A stretch of DNA of 64,000 nucleotides from Desulfobaculum bizertense DSM 18034 (GTDB lineage Bacteria; Desulfobacterota; Desulfovibrionia; Desulfovibrionales; Desulfovibrionaceae). The position numbers and the translations under genes are program-made. Shown piece after piece: positions 44,054-52,438 of the stretch. Where the stretch lies: the NCBI RefSeq assembly GCF_900167065.1, contig NZ_FUYA01000010.1:1-64000 (forward strand), written 5' to 3'. The notes under the pieces were generated by a model. That model did not search any database and was not told where the DNA came from. It saw only the letters and a list, made by a program, of their open reading frames with translations. The stretch's first letter is position 1. The number at the start of each line of letters is the position of its first letter.

Positions 44054-45583
44054 ATGCTGGCGAAGGTTTGGAGTGCAGCGCTACACGGTATTGATGCGCA
44101 GAAGGTTGAGCTGGAAGTGGACATGTCTCGTAGCGGGCTTCCCGCCTTCACGATGGTTGGGCTTGTGGAGGGGGCCGTGCGCGAGAGCAAGGAGCGTGTG
44201 CTTTCTGCGCTCAAGAATTCCGGGTTTAAGCTCCCGCCAACCCGCATAACAGTGAACCTTGCCCCTGCTGATCTTCGAAAGGCAGGCAGTGGCTATGACC
44301 TGCCGCTCAGTCTTGGGCTTCTTGCTGCGTCTGGGGCTTTGGACGCCTCTCTCCTTCATGGATGGTACTTCTGTGGTGAACTGTCGCTTACAGGCGAAGT
44401 CAAAGGCGTTCCCGGCGTTCTGGCTGTTGCGGCAAAAGCGCGGGAGCAGGGCGCCAAGGGATTGATTGTTTCTCACCAGAATGCCGCGGAAGCTGCGGTC
44501 GTTACGGATGTCTCTGTCATTGGTGTTGGCTCTCTTGCAGAGGCGGTTCAGTTTCTAAATGGCGAGAAGGATATCCCCCCAAGTGCGTGTCCCCTTGAAT
44601 CCTTATGGGAGAACCGGGAGCAGTATCCCATCGATTTTTCGGAAGTGAAAGGGCAGGAGCACGCCAAGCGGGCCATTGAAATTGCCGCTGCAGGCTCGCA
44701 CAACCTGCTGTTTATTGGTCCTCCCGGCAGTGGCAAGACCATGCTTGCCAGTCGTATTCCCACGGTGCTCCCCGCGCTGACCTTTGACGAAGCGCTTGAG
44801 GTCACCAAAATTTATTCTGTCACCGGTCTGCTCGGCTCGGAGCCGCTTCGAGTTTCCCGTCCATTTCGTTCTCCGCATCACACCATTTCTGACGCCGGCC
44901 TTATTGGTGGTGGCACCTATCCGCGTCCCGGTGAGGTCTCTCTTGCGCATCGTGGTGTGCTTTTTCTCGACGAGCTTCCAGAATTCAAGAAGCATGTTCT
45001 CGAAGTCCTTCGGCAGCCGCTCGAAACAGGCTCCGTCACGATTTCCCGCGCCGCAATGTCTCTCACGTATCCCGCCAGCATTATGCTTGTTGCGGCCATG
45101 AACCCTTGTCCCTGTGGGTATTATGGCGACCCGCAGCACGTCTGTGTCTGCACGCCCCGGCAGGTCACCGCCTATCGTTCGCGTCTCTCCGGTCCCTTGC
45201 TCGATCGCATTGATCTGCATGTTGAAGTGCCTGCCGTTGCCTATTCCGATCTTAAGGCACCAGCAAAGGGCGCGGATTCTGCGAGCATGCGGCAGCGTAT
45301 TGCCTCGGCGCGCAAGGTTCAGTGTGAGCGGTACAAAGGCACTGGTATAAGCACCAACTCTGCGCTGAGTGGGGCACTGCTTGAGCAGTACTGCTCCCTC
45401 GGCGACAAGGAGCATGCCTTTCTCGAGAAAGCTGTTCAGCGACTCGGACTCTCCGCCCGCGCGTACACCCGCATTCTTCGCATTGCCCGCACAATTGCCG
45501 ACATCGACGGCGTTGCCTCACTCTCCGTCGTGCAGCTCGCCGAAGCTATCAATTATCGCTCTCTCGACCGCCCCGCGTTATAA
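44054..45583 (+). CDS. comM: YifB/ComM family Mg-chelatase-like AAA ATPase
   Basis: A 509-residue AAA+ protein. The N-terminal ChlI-like domain (MLAKVWSAALHGIDAQKVELEVDMSRSGLPAFTMVGL) is followed by Walker A GPPGSGKTMLASR, Walker B GVLFLDELPEF and the C-terminal Mg-chelatase-like region (MNPCPCGYYGD, LSARAYTRILRIARTIADIDG). ComM is a hexameric helicase that extends branch migration during integration of transformed DNA. Length is normal. Transcription appears monocistronic. Confidence 0.94.
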   Translation: MLAKVWSAALHGIDAQKVELEVDMSRSGLPAFTMVGLVEGAVRESKERVLSALKNSGFKLPPTRITVNLAPADLRKAGSGYDLPLSLGLLAASGALDASLLHGWYFCGELSLTGEVKGVPGVLAVAAKAREQGAKGLIVSHQNAAEAAVVTDVSVIGVGSLAEAVQFLNGEKDIPPSACPLESLWENREQYPIDFSEVKGQEHAKRAIEIAAAGSHNLLFIGPPGSGKTMLASRIPTVLPALTFDEALEVTKIYSVTGLLGSEPLRVSRPFRSPHHTISDAGLIGGGTYPRPGEVSLAHRGVLFLDELPEFKKHVLEVLRQPLETGSVTISRAAMSLTYPASIMLVAAMNPCPCGYYGDPQHVCVCTPRQVTAYRSRLSGPLLDRIDLHVEVPAVAYSDLKAPAKGADSASMRQRIASARKVQCERYKGTGISTNSALSGALLEQYCSLGDKEHAFLEKAVQRLGLSARAYTRILRIARTIADIDGVASLSVVQLAEAINYRSLDRPAL

Positions 45584-45820
45584 GTGGGGTGTGGGGAATT
45601 GGGGAGGATTATGCAGAAAAAGCAGATCTGTAATTATGAATAAGTGGTTTCTAATTGGAAAGACGACAAGAGTGTAATCTTGTGGATCCTTGAACACTAT
45701 GCAGCGGAACAAAATGAATCGGAAAAATTGCGCTGTTCTAATCTTCATATGTTTACTTTTCCTTGTAGTTTTTTCAAAAATATTCCTTTGTTTTACAAAT
45801 AGAATAGATTAAAAAATATC
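45584..45820 (+). other. AT-rich upstream region with a possible 37-codon membrane peptide
   Basis: Base composition falls sharply here. An ORF at 45699-45812 would encode a basic start and one hydrophobic helix (CAVLIFICLLFLVVFSKIFL), but no ribosome-binding site is visible, so it is not called as a gene. Confidence 0.3.
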
Positions 45821-46648
45821 ATGATAAATCAGATTGATAAGGAAAGTTGTATAGCAATAGAAAAGGAACTTTTAACCAAGGTAAGTTCTTTTCGATCGCT
45901 GACAGAGCATGTGTTTAAACTTATTCGTAGTAGATCGTTAAAGGAAAAGATAACAGCTGAAGAATACAGTTGGCGCCTTAGTTTTGCGAAAAATATTATT
46001 TCAAGACTAGGTGAGCCTATTTTTGCAAATGGGATCGCAAATGATTTAGACCAAGCAATACCTGTTTTATCATACCAAAATTTAACTAGTATGTTACTTG
46101 ATGAAAGTTCGCATTTCCCTTTTAATAGTGAAGAACTTGAGTCAGTTGCTTTTGAATATCGAAAAGCTACATGGATGCAGTATGATTTTATAGACTATAT
46201 TTTAGTAAAATATTTTTATTTTCAAGAGGCAATATCTTATAAGCAACATATTTCAGCACAGTATCGATTGAAGAAAGAAGCAAAGTCGTCATTTGTGGTA
46301 ATATTAGTGAAGTTATTATTTTTTGTTTTGAAATTTTTGGGTTATTTTAGTGTCGTTTTATCTATTTTAAGCTTTTTTACAACGGACTTGTTACAACTGT
46401 TTTTTGTCGCAGTAATACTTTCAACTGCTATCATGGTTGTCAGAAAAAAGGGAGAAGACAAGCCATGCGATATTAAGCTCCTTGATGATCTTCTAGGACT
46501 CGCACCTTTCTTCAAATTCGAAGATTTTAATCCAGTTATATTAGAGAACGAACTTGTAAAAAAATCAGTATCAATTCGCCCTATTGCCTTTGCATTAATC
46601 CATGATCAAAAAAAAAGGTTTTTAGATTATGACTGGCGAAACCAATAA
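45821..46648 (+). CDS. AT-rich hypothetical membrane protein, probably acquired
   Basis: A 275-residue protein of unknown family. The N-terminal 150 residues are mostly helical and soluble; two hydrophobic segments follow (about 164-184 and 188-206: VVILVKLLFFVLKFLGYFSVVL and LFFVAVILSTAIMVV), then a soluble C-terminus. Codon use is strongly A/T-ended, unlike all neighbours, and no Shine-Dalgarno sequence is visible, both signs of transfer. It sits between comM and the deleted repeat copy R5. A pore-like or defence role (two-helix effector) is conceivable but unsupported. Confidence 0.7.
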   Translation: MINQIDKESCIAIEKELLTKVSSFRSLTEHVFKLIRSRSLKEKITAEEYSWRLSFAKNIISRLGEPIFANGIANDLDQAIPVLSYQNLTSMLLDESSHFPFNSEELESVAFEYRKATWMQYDFIDYILVKYFYFQEAISYKQHISAQYRLKKEAKSSFVVILVKLLFFVLKFLGYFSVVLSILSFFTTDLLQLFFVAVILSTAIMVVRKKGEDKPCDIKLLDDLLGLAPFFKFEDFNPVILENELVKKSVSIRPIAFALIHDQKKRFLDYDWRNQ

Positions 46649-46706
46649 CTATTTTAAAATATTAACTGTTTGTGGCTTATGGTTTGCCTACTATGTATAA
46701 TAGGCA

Positions 46707-47012
46707 GTTGGGGGCCAGCCCCCAAACCCCCGCGTAAAGAAGCTCTTTCTCTTTCCCGTGTGTTGCCACCATTTCTTTTGAACGCTTTTTGGCGTTCAAA
46801 AGGAATAAGTGCGGTCTGGAAAAGGCAGAAGAAGACGCGTTAGGGAAATGCCCACTAGCTCAAAAAATACGGCTGATGGAGAGGAAAGCGAAGCTTTCAT
46901 CCCATTCAGCCGTATTTTTTGAGCGAAAGCGGGATTCCCAAGGGCCTCGTCCTTGGGCGGGGTCAAGGGGCAGCGCCCCTTGCAGGGGAGCGGGGACAGA
47001 GTCCCAGCCCAA
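46707..47012 (+). repeat. Multi-hairpin repeat element, copy R5 (internally deleted)
   Basis: Begins at module b (46709-46723). After CGCGTAA the sequence jumps to AGCTCTTTCTC, so about 85 bp (rest of c and all of d) are missing. Module e (46772-46802) is TTCTTTTGAACGC with a longer loop. Module f (46859-46923) has arms starting CTCAAAAAATACGGCTGA around GAGGAAAGCGAAGCTTTC with one bulged base. Modules g to i follow to 47008. Confidence 0.85.
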
Positions 47013-47420
47013 CCCATATGCTCCTTGAACCCTACCGTAAGAAAGGGGGGTAGACGTAAAAGAGTATCTTGGATAACGGTTTTCTGTATTCTTTAAAAGG
47101 GTGGGGTATCTTTAGTGCTGGCTGGAGATTCCCTACTTTTTTGTAGGGAAAATGAAGAAGAGGGAGTGAAGTGACGTCTAGATGACGGAGACTTTTGGGA
47201 AAAAGGTATAAGCCGGAGAGCCGGGGGCACCGCAGCGATGCTGGTCTGCGGTGCCATCGGAAAAGGGGTGAGCTTCCAGGCCCTGAATTGAGCGGGAGGG
47301 GAGAGGTATGGCCTGTAAAAGGGTACAAGACAAGACCCCAAGCCAAGAGACAGAGCCGGGAAGTGAGCTGCACGGGAGGTGCAGGCGTTGCCACCGAGAG
47401 GGTGGCGAGGGGGTGAGCCT
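47013..47420. other. GC-rich structured region downstream of rex, function unknown
   Basis: There is no convincing ORF in about 400 bp, but several strong hairpins: TTCCCTAC/GTAGGGAA (47131-47152), GGCACCGCAG/CTGCGGTGCC (47226-47255), CTGCAC/GTGCAG (near 47369-47385) and GCCACC/GGTGGC (near 47390-47406). This could be a non-coding RNA on either strand or the 3' region of the rex transcript. I found no match to RNase P, tmRNA, 6S, SRP RNA or a common riboswitch. Confidence 0.4.
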
Positions 47421-48056
47421 TTAGTCCTGCGAACCGAGAGTGACGTTAAAGGCGACGGCGTAGAAGTGGTGGAAGAAGTCCACGTATTCGACGGTCACGC
47501 CTTCTGGCACTTCGATGCGAGCGGGGGCAAAGTTCAGAATGCCCTTGATGCCGGCGTCGACAAGGTAGTTGCAGGCACGCTGTGCTCTCTCAGGTGGCGT
47601 TGTAATAACGCCGAGTTCGATGCCGAGGTCTGCGGTCCGTTCTTTCAAACGGCGGGAGCAGACGACTTCGAGGCCGGAGACGACTTCACCGATTTTAAAC
47701 GGATCGCAGTCGAATGCTCCGACGATATGGAATCCACGCAGGCGGAACTCTCTGTGGTTGAGCAGTGCTCGACCGAGGTTACCAACGCCGACGAGGGCGC
47801 ATTTCCACACACGGTCAACACCAAGCGCCTGCTTGATGCTGGTGATGAGGTCCTGCACGTAATAGCCCACACCGCGGACTCCGAACTCGCCAAAGTAGGC
47901 GAGGTCCTTACGAATCTGAGAGGGATTGACGTCACAGGTTCTGGCGAGAAGTTCAGAAGAGATAACGTTCTTGCCATCACGCTGCAGGTTTTCGAGAACC
48001 TGGATGTACACAGCCATCCGCTGGATTGTGGCTCTAGGAATATGCTGGCTTTTCAC
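47421..48056 (-). CDS. rex: Redox-sensing transcriptional repressor Rex
   Basis: A 211-residue NADH/NAD+-sensing repressor. The N-terminal winged helix (about 5-75: IPRATIQRMAVYIQVLENL; TCDVNPSQIRKDLAYFGEFGVRGVGY) is followed by a Rossmann domain with ALVGVGNLGRALLNH and a C-terminal swapped helix (VTVEYVDFFHHFYAVAFN). In Desulfovibrio vulgaris Rex represses sulfate-activation and energy genes and responds to NADH. A matching operator lies 23 bp upstream (48079-48096), implying autoregulation. It follows the F0 ATP synthase genes on the same strand but after a terminator. Confidence 0.96.
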   Translation of the reverse strand: MKSQHIPRATIQRMAVYIQVLENLQRDGKNVISSELLARTCDVNPSQIRKDLAYFGEFGVRGVGYYVQDLITSIKQALGVDRVWKCALVGVGNLGRALLNHREFRLRGFHIVGAFDCDPFKIGEVVSGLEVVCSRRLKERTADLGIELGVITTPPERAQRACNYLVDAGIKGILNFAPARIEVPEGVTVEYVDFFHHFYAVAFNVTLGSQD

Positions 48057-48078
48057 TTTGTTTATGTATCCGAAATAT

Positions 48079-48096
48079 TTGTGAAATTTTTAACAA
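48079..48096. promoter_or_regulatory. Rex operator
   Basis: TTGTGAAATTTTTAACAA is a near-perfect match to the Rex consensus TTGTGAA-N4-TTAACAA/TTCACAA, centred between rex and the atpE terminator. Confidence 0.85.
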
Positions 48097-48102
48097 TACA
48101 CT

Positions 48103-48132
48103 GGAAAAAGAAGGCCGCACCGTGGCGCGGCC
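48103..48132 (-). terminator. Terminator of the F0 operon
   Basis: GGCCGC/GCGGCC around an 8-nt loop, followed on the minus strand by TTCTTTTTCC. It lies between atpE and the rex operator. Confidence 0.75.
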
Positions 48133-48154
48133 CTCAGTGTAGCAATTTTTGCTG

Positions 48155-48469
48155 CTAAGCGAAAGGCTTCACGAAGAGCAGAATCAGGTTAACAACGAGG
48201 GCGTAAATAGCCAGAGACTCGACGAATGCCAGACCCAGAATCAGGGTCACGGTGATTTTACCGGAAGCCTCAGGGTTACGAGCGGTACCTTCACATGCAG
48301 CCTTCAGGCCCATGCCCTGGCCAAGACCACAACCGGCAGCAGCGATAGCCATACCGATAGCGGAAGCCCAGACAGAAGCGGTAGCGACGCCACCATCAGC
48401 AGCGAATGCAACAGAAGCGACGGCAACCAGAGCCACAGTGTTCAGTACGGTCAGCAGAGCTTTACGCAT
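48155..48469 (-). CDS. atpE: F0F1 ATP synthase subunit c
   Basis: Forms the ion-translocating rotor ring. The 104-residue protein is longer than usual because of an N-terminal hydrophobic leader (about 1-23, ending AFAADGG) that may be cleaved. The hairpin of two helices has the conserved turn ARNPEA. The ion-binding carboxylate is in [12 protein letters not shown], and GCGLGQG in helix 1 has the Gln seen in sodium-type rings. It is third in the F0 operon, after atpB; F1 genes are not in the window. Confidence 0.95.
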   Translation of the reverse strand: MRKALLTVLNTVALVAVASVAFAADGGVATASVWASAIGMAIAAAGCGLGQGMGLKAACEGTARNPEASGKITVTLILGLAFVESLAIYALVVNLILLFVKPFA

Positions 48470-48554
48470 TTGGAAACCTCCAAAAATAGTTATTATGCAA
48501 GTCGGTCAAATGACCGTTTCCCCCAAAATGGTGGTGTAAACGCAGTTGCTCAGT

Positions 48555-49241
48555 TTAGTGAGCAGGTTCCAGGGAACCCTTCAGGTAGATCATGCCGAGC
48601 ATGAAGAAGATGAAGGCCTGGATGAATTTCGCGAGCGCAAACAGGAAGAACATCGGGAGTGTGCTCACGATGGGAGCCAGGGTAAACATCAGCAGCAGAA
48701 CGATTTCTTCACCCTTAATGTTACCGAAAAGACGGAGGGTAAGAGAAAGCGGACGAGAGATGTGGCTCACCACTTCAATGATGAACATCAGCGGGGCCAG
48801 CGGAAGCATGGGACCCATGAAATGCTTGATGTATCCAAATTTCCATTTTTTGATGCCGATCCAGTTGTAATAGACAAACAGGAACAGTGCCATAGAGGCG
48901 TTGGTGTTGATGTTTGCCGTTGGTGCGTCAAAACCTGGAACAAGTCCGGCCCAGTTCAGGGGCAGGATGAACAGGAAGAGCGTACACAAAACTGGAAAAA
49001 CCTTGCGGGCTTCTTCGCCTGCATTGACGACAACGAAGTTTTCTAGTCCGTCAATAATCAGTTCAAAAATGTTCTGGAGTTTTCCTGGAACCATTTTCAG
49101 GTTACGGCTAACGAGAAACGCCAGAACAAAGAGGAACAGCATCACGGTCCAGGTAAGGCTGACGTGAACCGGGACATTGATTCCCACAGCCTTGAGTGCG
49201 TCAGGAACCAGAAGAACCGGGTGTGATAATCCACCTGCCAT
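48555..49241 (-). CDS. atpB: F0F1 ATP synthase subunit a
   Basis: Stator subunit that provides the ion half-channels next to the c ring. The 228-residue protein has five to six hydrophobic helices. The essential Arg lies in [18 protein letters not shown], and a further polar motif is [20 protein letters not shown] near the end. It starts 4 bp after the stop of the preceding small atp gene and is followed by atpE after 85 bp. Confidence 0.96.
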   Translation of the reverse strand: MAGGLSHPVLLVPDALKAVGINVPVHVSLTWTVMLFLFVLAFLVSRNLKMVPGKLQNIFELIIDGLENFVVVNAGEEARKVFPVLCTLFLFILPLNWAGLVPGFDAPTANINTNASMALFLFVYYNWIGIKKWKFGYIKHFMGPMLPLAPLMFIIEVVSHISRPLSLTLRLFGNIKGEEIVLLLMFTLAPIVSTLPMFFLFALAKFIQAFIFFMLGMIYLKGSLEPAH

Positions 49242-49245
49242 TTGC

Positions 49246-49677
49246 TTACGCCTCCTTCGCGTTTTTCCCTATCACCTGGGCGGCACCCCAGATGAGAATC
49301 GTGACCACTACCGTGGAAAGCCCAGCCAGCAGAGACACCACATTTGCGTTTCCCCATGCAATGAGTGCATACAAGGCCAGACCTGTAAGGAGCAGGCGGC
49401 CATAAAAGCTGACAAGCAGCTGGACCACAGCGCCTTTTTGCCTGTGAATGAGATGTTGAACAAACTTGGCTAGCGACGAAAAGTTGAGCGTCATGAGCAC
49501 CGCCCCAGCGCAGAAGTCCCATATAAAGGGAAGCATCCACCCCGTGGCAACTGCAACGAGAAAGCTCAGCCCCGTGAGATAAAACTGATTGCGAACCAGC
49601 GCGCGCACATCGGGCAAAACATAGCCCATGTGGTACAGCCGGGCCTCAAACGTTTCATTCATTGTCTTTATGCTCAT
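49246..49677 (-). CDS. ATP synthase subunit I-like membrane protein
   Basis: A 143-residue four-helix membrane protein in the AtpI/subunit I position of an F0 operon (helices near 33-52, 55-72, 85-105 and 112-132). Such proteins help assemble the c ring or move Mg2+/Ca2+. Similarity is by architecture and place rather than a strict motif. It overlaps the preceding AtpZ/AtpI gene by 23 bp from ATG 49677, or 8 bp from ATG 49662, and is nearly contiguous with atpB. Confidence 0.75.
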   Translation of the reverse strand: MSIKTMNETFEARLYHMGYVLPDVRALVRNQFYLTGLSFLVAVATGWMLPFIWDFCAGAVLMTLNFSSLAKFVQHLIHRQKGAVVQLLVSFYGRLLLTGLALYALIAWGNANVVSLLAGLSTVVVTILIWGAAQVIGKNAKEA

Positions 49678-49921
49678 GGGGAGCCTCGTTTGCTTTCATC
49701 ATCCGCATTGCTTGCTCGTACACATTTTTGAAGCCAGCAGCAATGCCTAGAATAAGGAAAATTATCAGCATCCACGGTTTGGTACCGAGCCATTTATCGA
49801 GATAATAGCCCATGCCAAGACCGACGAATGTAGATACCACCAGCTGCATGCCGATGGAGCCGATGTCGCCCATGAGGTCCAGAAGTGGTCGCTCAGAAGG
49901 ATCTCGTTTGCCAAAGAACAT
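49655..49921 (-). CDS. AtpZ/AtpI family protein
   Basis: An 88-residue two-helix protein with the AtpZ/AtpI (F0F1-ATPase_gene1) pattern: MQLVVSTFVGLGMGYYLDKWLGTKPWMLIIFLILGIAAGFKNVY, where a G-rich first helix, a YLDKWLGT loop and a second helix are diagnostic. It is the first gene of the F0 operon. ATG 49921 is chosen because GGAGACAGCAC precedes it; the ORF continues to 49960 without similarity. It is thought to assist ring assembly or ion supply. Confidence 0.88.
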   Translation of the reverse strand: MFFGKRDPSERPLLDLMGDIGSIGMQLVVSTFVGLGMGYYLDKWLGTKPWMLIIFLILGIAAGFKNVYEQAMRMMKANEAPHEHKDNE

Positions 49922-50240
49922 GTGCTGTCTCCAGGAGTGGACTGCACTAAGTTCAAACATTCACAAACAGCAGCCCACTACCACGCTCAATGTGGTTTCG
50001 TCAATTGTATTGCGTGTTTTTCCCGTGCGTTATTTCCCCAAAAAAAAGGGCGAATGACTGCACGAGCCGTTGATATTCGCGGAAATTACTCTGTTTTTCA
50101 AAAAAATATCTTTTTTTTGCCCGCGAACAGATGTGCAATGCTAGCGCCGAAAATTCAATCCCGCCACAAAAAGTTTCGTGTATTCAAGCTTGAGCAGAAA
50201 AAAAGACGCTGTGGAGTTTCTCCAGAGCGTCTTTGTCTCA
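49922..50240. other. Intergenic region between the F0 operon and hydF
   Basis: Contains the promoter region of the F0 operon (minus strand; a TTGTGAA half-site followed by TTGAAC lies at about 49954-49968, at best a weak Rex-like site) and the hydF terminator at 50197-50235. No gene is seen. Confidence 0.5.
50197..50235 (-). terminator. Terminator of the hyd maturation operon
   Basis: AAAGACGCTCTGGAG pairs with CTCCACAGCGTCTTT (one mismatch), followed on the minus strand by seven T residues, right after hydF. Confidence 0.9.
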
Positions 50241-51443
50241 TTACAGTCCAAATGGGGCGATAATACGTTCCAGCACGCCTTGCAGCTTGGAAATTGCCAC
50301 GCCGTAGTTGGTGATCGGTACCCCGCGCCTGCGACATTCGCGGATGCGGCGGAGCATCTCCCGGCGGTTCAGCATGCACGAGCCGCAGTGAATGCACAGG
50401 CTGTAGCGTTCAAGGTCTTCGGGAAAATCATGCCCGGAAAAGACCTCAAAGTTCAGGGTTTTCCCTGTGTATTTCTTCATCCATGCAGGAATTTTGACCC
50501 GCCCGATGTCGTCTTCGAGGGTGTGGTGCGAGCAGGCTTCGCCAATAAGAATGGTGTCTCCATCCTTGAGGCTGTCCATGGCTTTGGCTCCCTCGACCAG
50601 CGCTGGCAGGTCGCCCTTGTAGCGGGCAAAAAGCGTGGAAAAGGTCGTGAGTGCAACCCGTTCGGGAACATTCTTGGCCACAAGGTCCACTGCCTGCGAG
50701 TCGGTCACAACCAGCGCGGGATCTTCGGCCAGCCGCCCAAGTGTTGCGGGCAGGTCATGTTCCTTACTCACAAGCCCAATGGCGTCGTGGTCAAGCAGAT
50801 CCCGGAGGACCTGCACCTGAGGCAGAATCAGTCGGCCTTTGGGGGCAGAGAGATCAATGGGCACAACACAGACACAGACTTCACCGGGCTGGACAAGGTC
50901 GCCCAAAAGCAGTGGCTCTTCCTTAAATTCCTGTGGCGCAGCCGCAATGAGCTGGGCTTTGAGTTCGTCGATGTTTTCGCCTGTTTCTGCGGAGACAACG
51001 GACGGAACAAATCCCTGCTCTGCACACCACGCAAGGTCGGCGTCTTTGGGTGCGGCAAGGTCATTTTTATTGAAGACCACAAGCAGAGGGATACTCAGCT
51101 CCTGAACGCGGGCAATGATGCTGCGCTCGTGCTTGGTAATGCCATCTTCGCCAACGACGACCACGGCAATGTCTGCGCGATACAGGACCTTGTGGGTGGC
51201 CTTGACGCGAAGCTCTCCCAGCTCTCCCTGATCGTCGAGTCCTGCGGTATCAAAAAACGTCACAGGTCCAAGGGGAAGCAGCTCGTAGTGCTTGCCGACC
51301 GGGTCAGTGGTTGTGCCTGCGTGTGAGGAGACAATAGCGACCTCCTGCCCACAGATGGCATTGATGAGAGAAGACTTGCCAGCGTTTCTGCGTCCGGTCA
51401 GGGCAATGACCAGACGGATTCCGCGAGGGGCTTTGTCACTCAT
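50241..51443 (-). CDS. hydF: [FeFe] hydrogenase H-cluster maturation GTPase HydF
   Basis: Scaffold and carrier on which the 2Fe subcluster is assembled before transfer to HydA. The 400-residue protein has a GTPase domain (GRRNAGKSSLINAI, DTAGLDD, NKNDL), a dimerisation domain and a C-terminal cluster-binding domain with ACSHH and CIHCGSC, matching the HydF pattern CxH..HCxxC. Its start overlaps the hydE stop by 4 bp. It is the last gene of the maturation operon and is followed by a strong terminator. Confidence 0.96.
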   Translation of the reverse strand: MSDKAPRGIRLVIALTGRRNAGKSSLINAICGQEVAIVSSHAGTTTDPVGKHYELLPLGPVTFFDTAGLDDQGELGELRVKATHKVLYRADIAVVVVGEDGITKHERSIIARVQELSIPLLVVFNKNDLAAPKDADLAWCAEQGFVPSVVSAETGENIDELKAQLIAAAPQEFKEEPLLLGDLVQPGEVCVCVVPIDLSAPKGRLILPQVQVLRDLLDHDAIGLVSKEHDLPATLGRLAEDPALVVTDSQAVDLVAKNVPERVALTTFSTLFARYKGDLPALVEGAKAMDSLKDGDTILIGEACSHHTLEDDIGRVKIPAWMKKYTGKTLNFEVFSGHDFPEDLERYSLCIHCGSCMLNRREMLRRIRECRRRGVPITNYGVAISKLQGVLERIIAPFGL

Positions 51444-52438
51444 GCGTTTCTCCTGGAAAAACCTTGTGAAGTTGAAGGAACAAGCCCCAGCTCGCTAATG
51501 GCCGAGCGCACCGACTCCACAATCTGGAGGGCCGGGCTTGGAATCATGTTTTTGCCTGGATAAATATTGTAGGCAGCGCGAACGCTTTGGGGCGTGAAGG
51601 ACGGCATCACGACGTTGCAGCCCATTTTCAGTGCGGCAATGCGGCTGCCGGGACGCAGGGCATCCAGTGCGCTGGTTGCAGGAATGTTTGTTCCGGGGTT
51701 GAGCAGACGGAGCAGGGCCGTCACGCGGTTGCTCTCGTCCACATCGCCCGGTGCTTCGTTGGCAAAGGGTGTTTGCGGATGCGGAACAAAAGGCCCGGCA
51801 GCGATCATGTCCAGCCCCATTTTCGAGAGCTGGAGAATGTCCTGAGCCAGAATCGTGTGCGTCATGCCCGGGAGTCCCGTGATGATGCCGGAGCCAACTT
51901 CATAGCCTAGCTCCTGCAGGCTTTCGATGCGCCGAAGCCGTTCGTCAAATCGTGCTCCGGGGCGGCATCTCCTGAACAGGTCCAGCGCTGTTGTCTCAAT
52001 TTTGAGCAGATAGCGGTCAGCCCCGCAGTCACGCCACAGCGCAAATTCTTCGCGAGACCTGTCGCCAAGGGAGAGCGTTACCGCAATGTCTCGCTCCGCC
52101 TTGATCTGGCGAATAATTCCTCCAATTTCCTCAGCAGAAAAATGGAAGTCGTCACCAGACTGGAGCACCACGGTTCCGAGGCCCATGTCGGCAATGCTGC
52201 GCGTTGCCAGCAGAATGTCATCCCTGCTGATGCGGTAGCGCGTGAGTTCTGTGTTTGGTGCCCGAAGTCCGCAGTACTGGCAGCGGTTACGGCAGTGGTT
52301 GGAAAATTCCACAATGCCGCGCAAAAAAATGTCGCGGCCAAAGACGCGTGTCTTTTCTGCATCCGCCTGTGCAAACAGCTCGCTGTCCCGTCTGCCACTG
52401 AGAAACTGGAGAATATCAGAGGAAGAGAGTGTGCTCAT
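51440..52438 (-). CDS. hydE: [FeFe] hydrogenase maturation radical SAM enzyme HydE
   Basis: Radical SAM enzyme acting on the iron-cysteine product of HydG during H-cluster assembly. The 332-residue TIM barrel has the cluster motif CRNRCQYCG (Cx3Cx2C), the LQSGDD/GE-type SAM motif region and ETTALDLFRRCRPGARFDERL. ATG 52438 follows AGGACACAGGAC and overlaps the preceding stop by 4 bp. It lies in a run of hyd maturation genes with coupled starts. Confidence 0.96.
   Translation of the reverse strand: MSTLSSSDILQFLSGRRDSELFAQADAEKTRVFGRDIFLRGIVEFSNHCRNRCQYCGLRAPNTELTRYRISRDDILLATRSIADMGLGTVVLQSGDDFHFSAEEIGGIIRQIKAERDIAVTLSLGDRSREEFALWRDCGADRYLLKIETTALDLFRRCRPGARFDERLRRIESLQELGYEVGSGIITGLPGMTHTILAQDILQLSKMGLDMIAAGPFVPHPQTPFANEAPGDVDESNRVTALLRLLNPGTNIPATSALDALRPGSRIAALKMGCNVVMPSFTPQSVRAAYNIYPGKNMIPSPALQIVESVRSAISELGLVPSTSQGFSRRNA

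Noticed and set aside
45699-45812. 37-codon ORF with one hydrophobic helix upstream of the AT-rich gene
   Set aside because: No ribosome-binding site; hydrophobic translation is expected by chance in T-rich DNA. Mentioned only in the region entry.
45821-46648. SLATT-type two-helix defence effector
   Set aside because: Only the presence of two adjacent membrane helices fits; length and flanking domains do not clearly match and no partner nucleotide-cyclase or SLOG gene is nearby.
47220-47420. Possible cobalamin riboswitch (AAGCCAAGAGACAGAGCC resembles a B12 box)
   Set aside because: The other conserved parts (CCGCAACTGT-like and GCCACTG segments) are missing and no B12-related gene follows.
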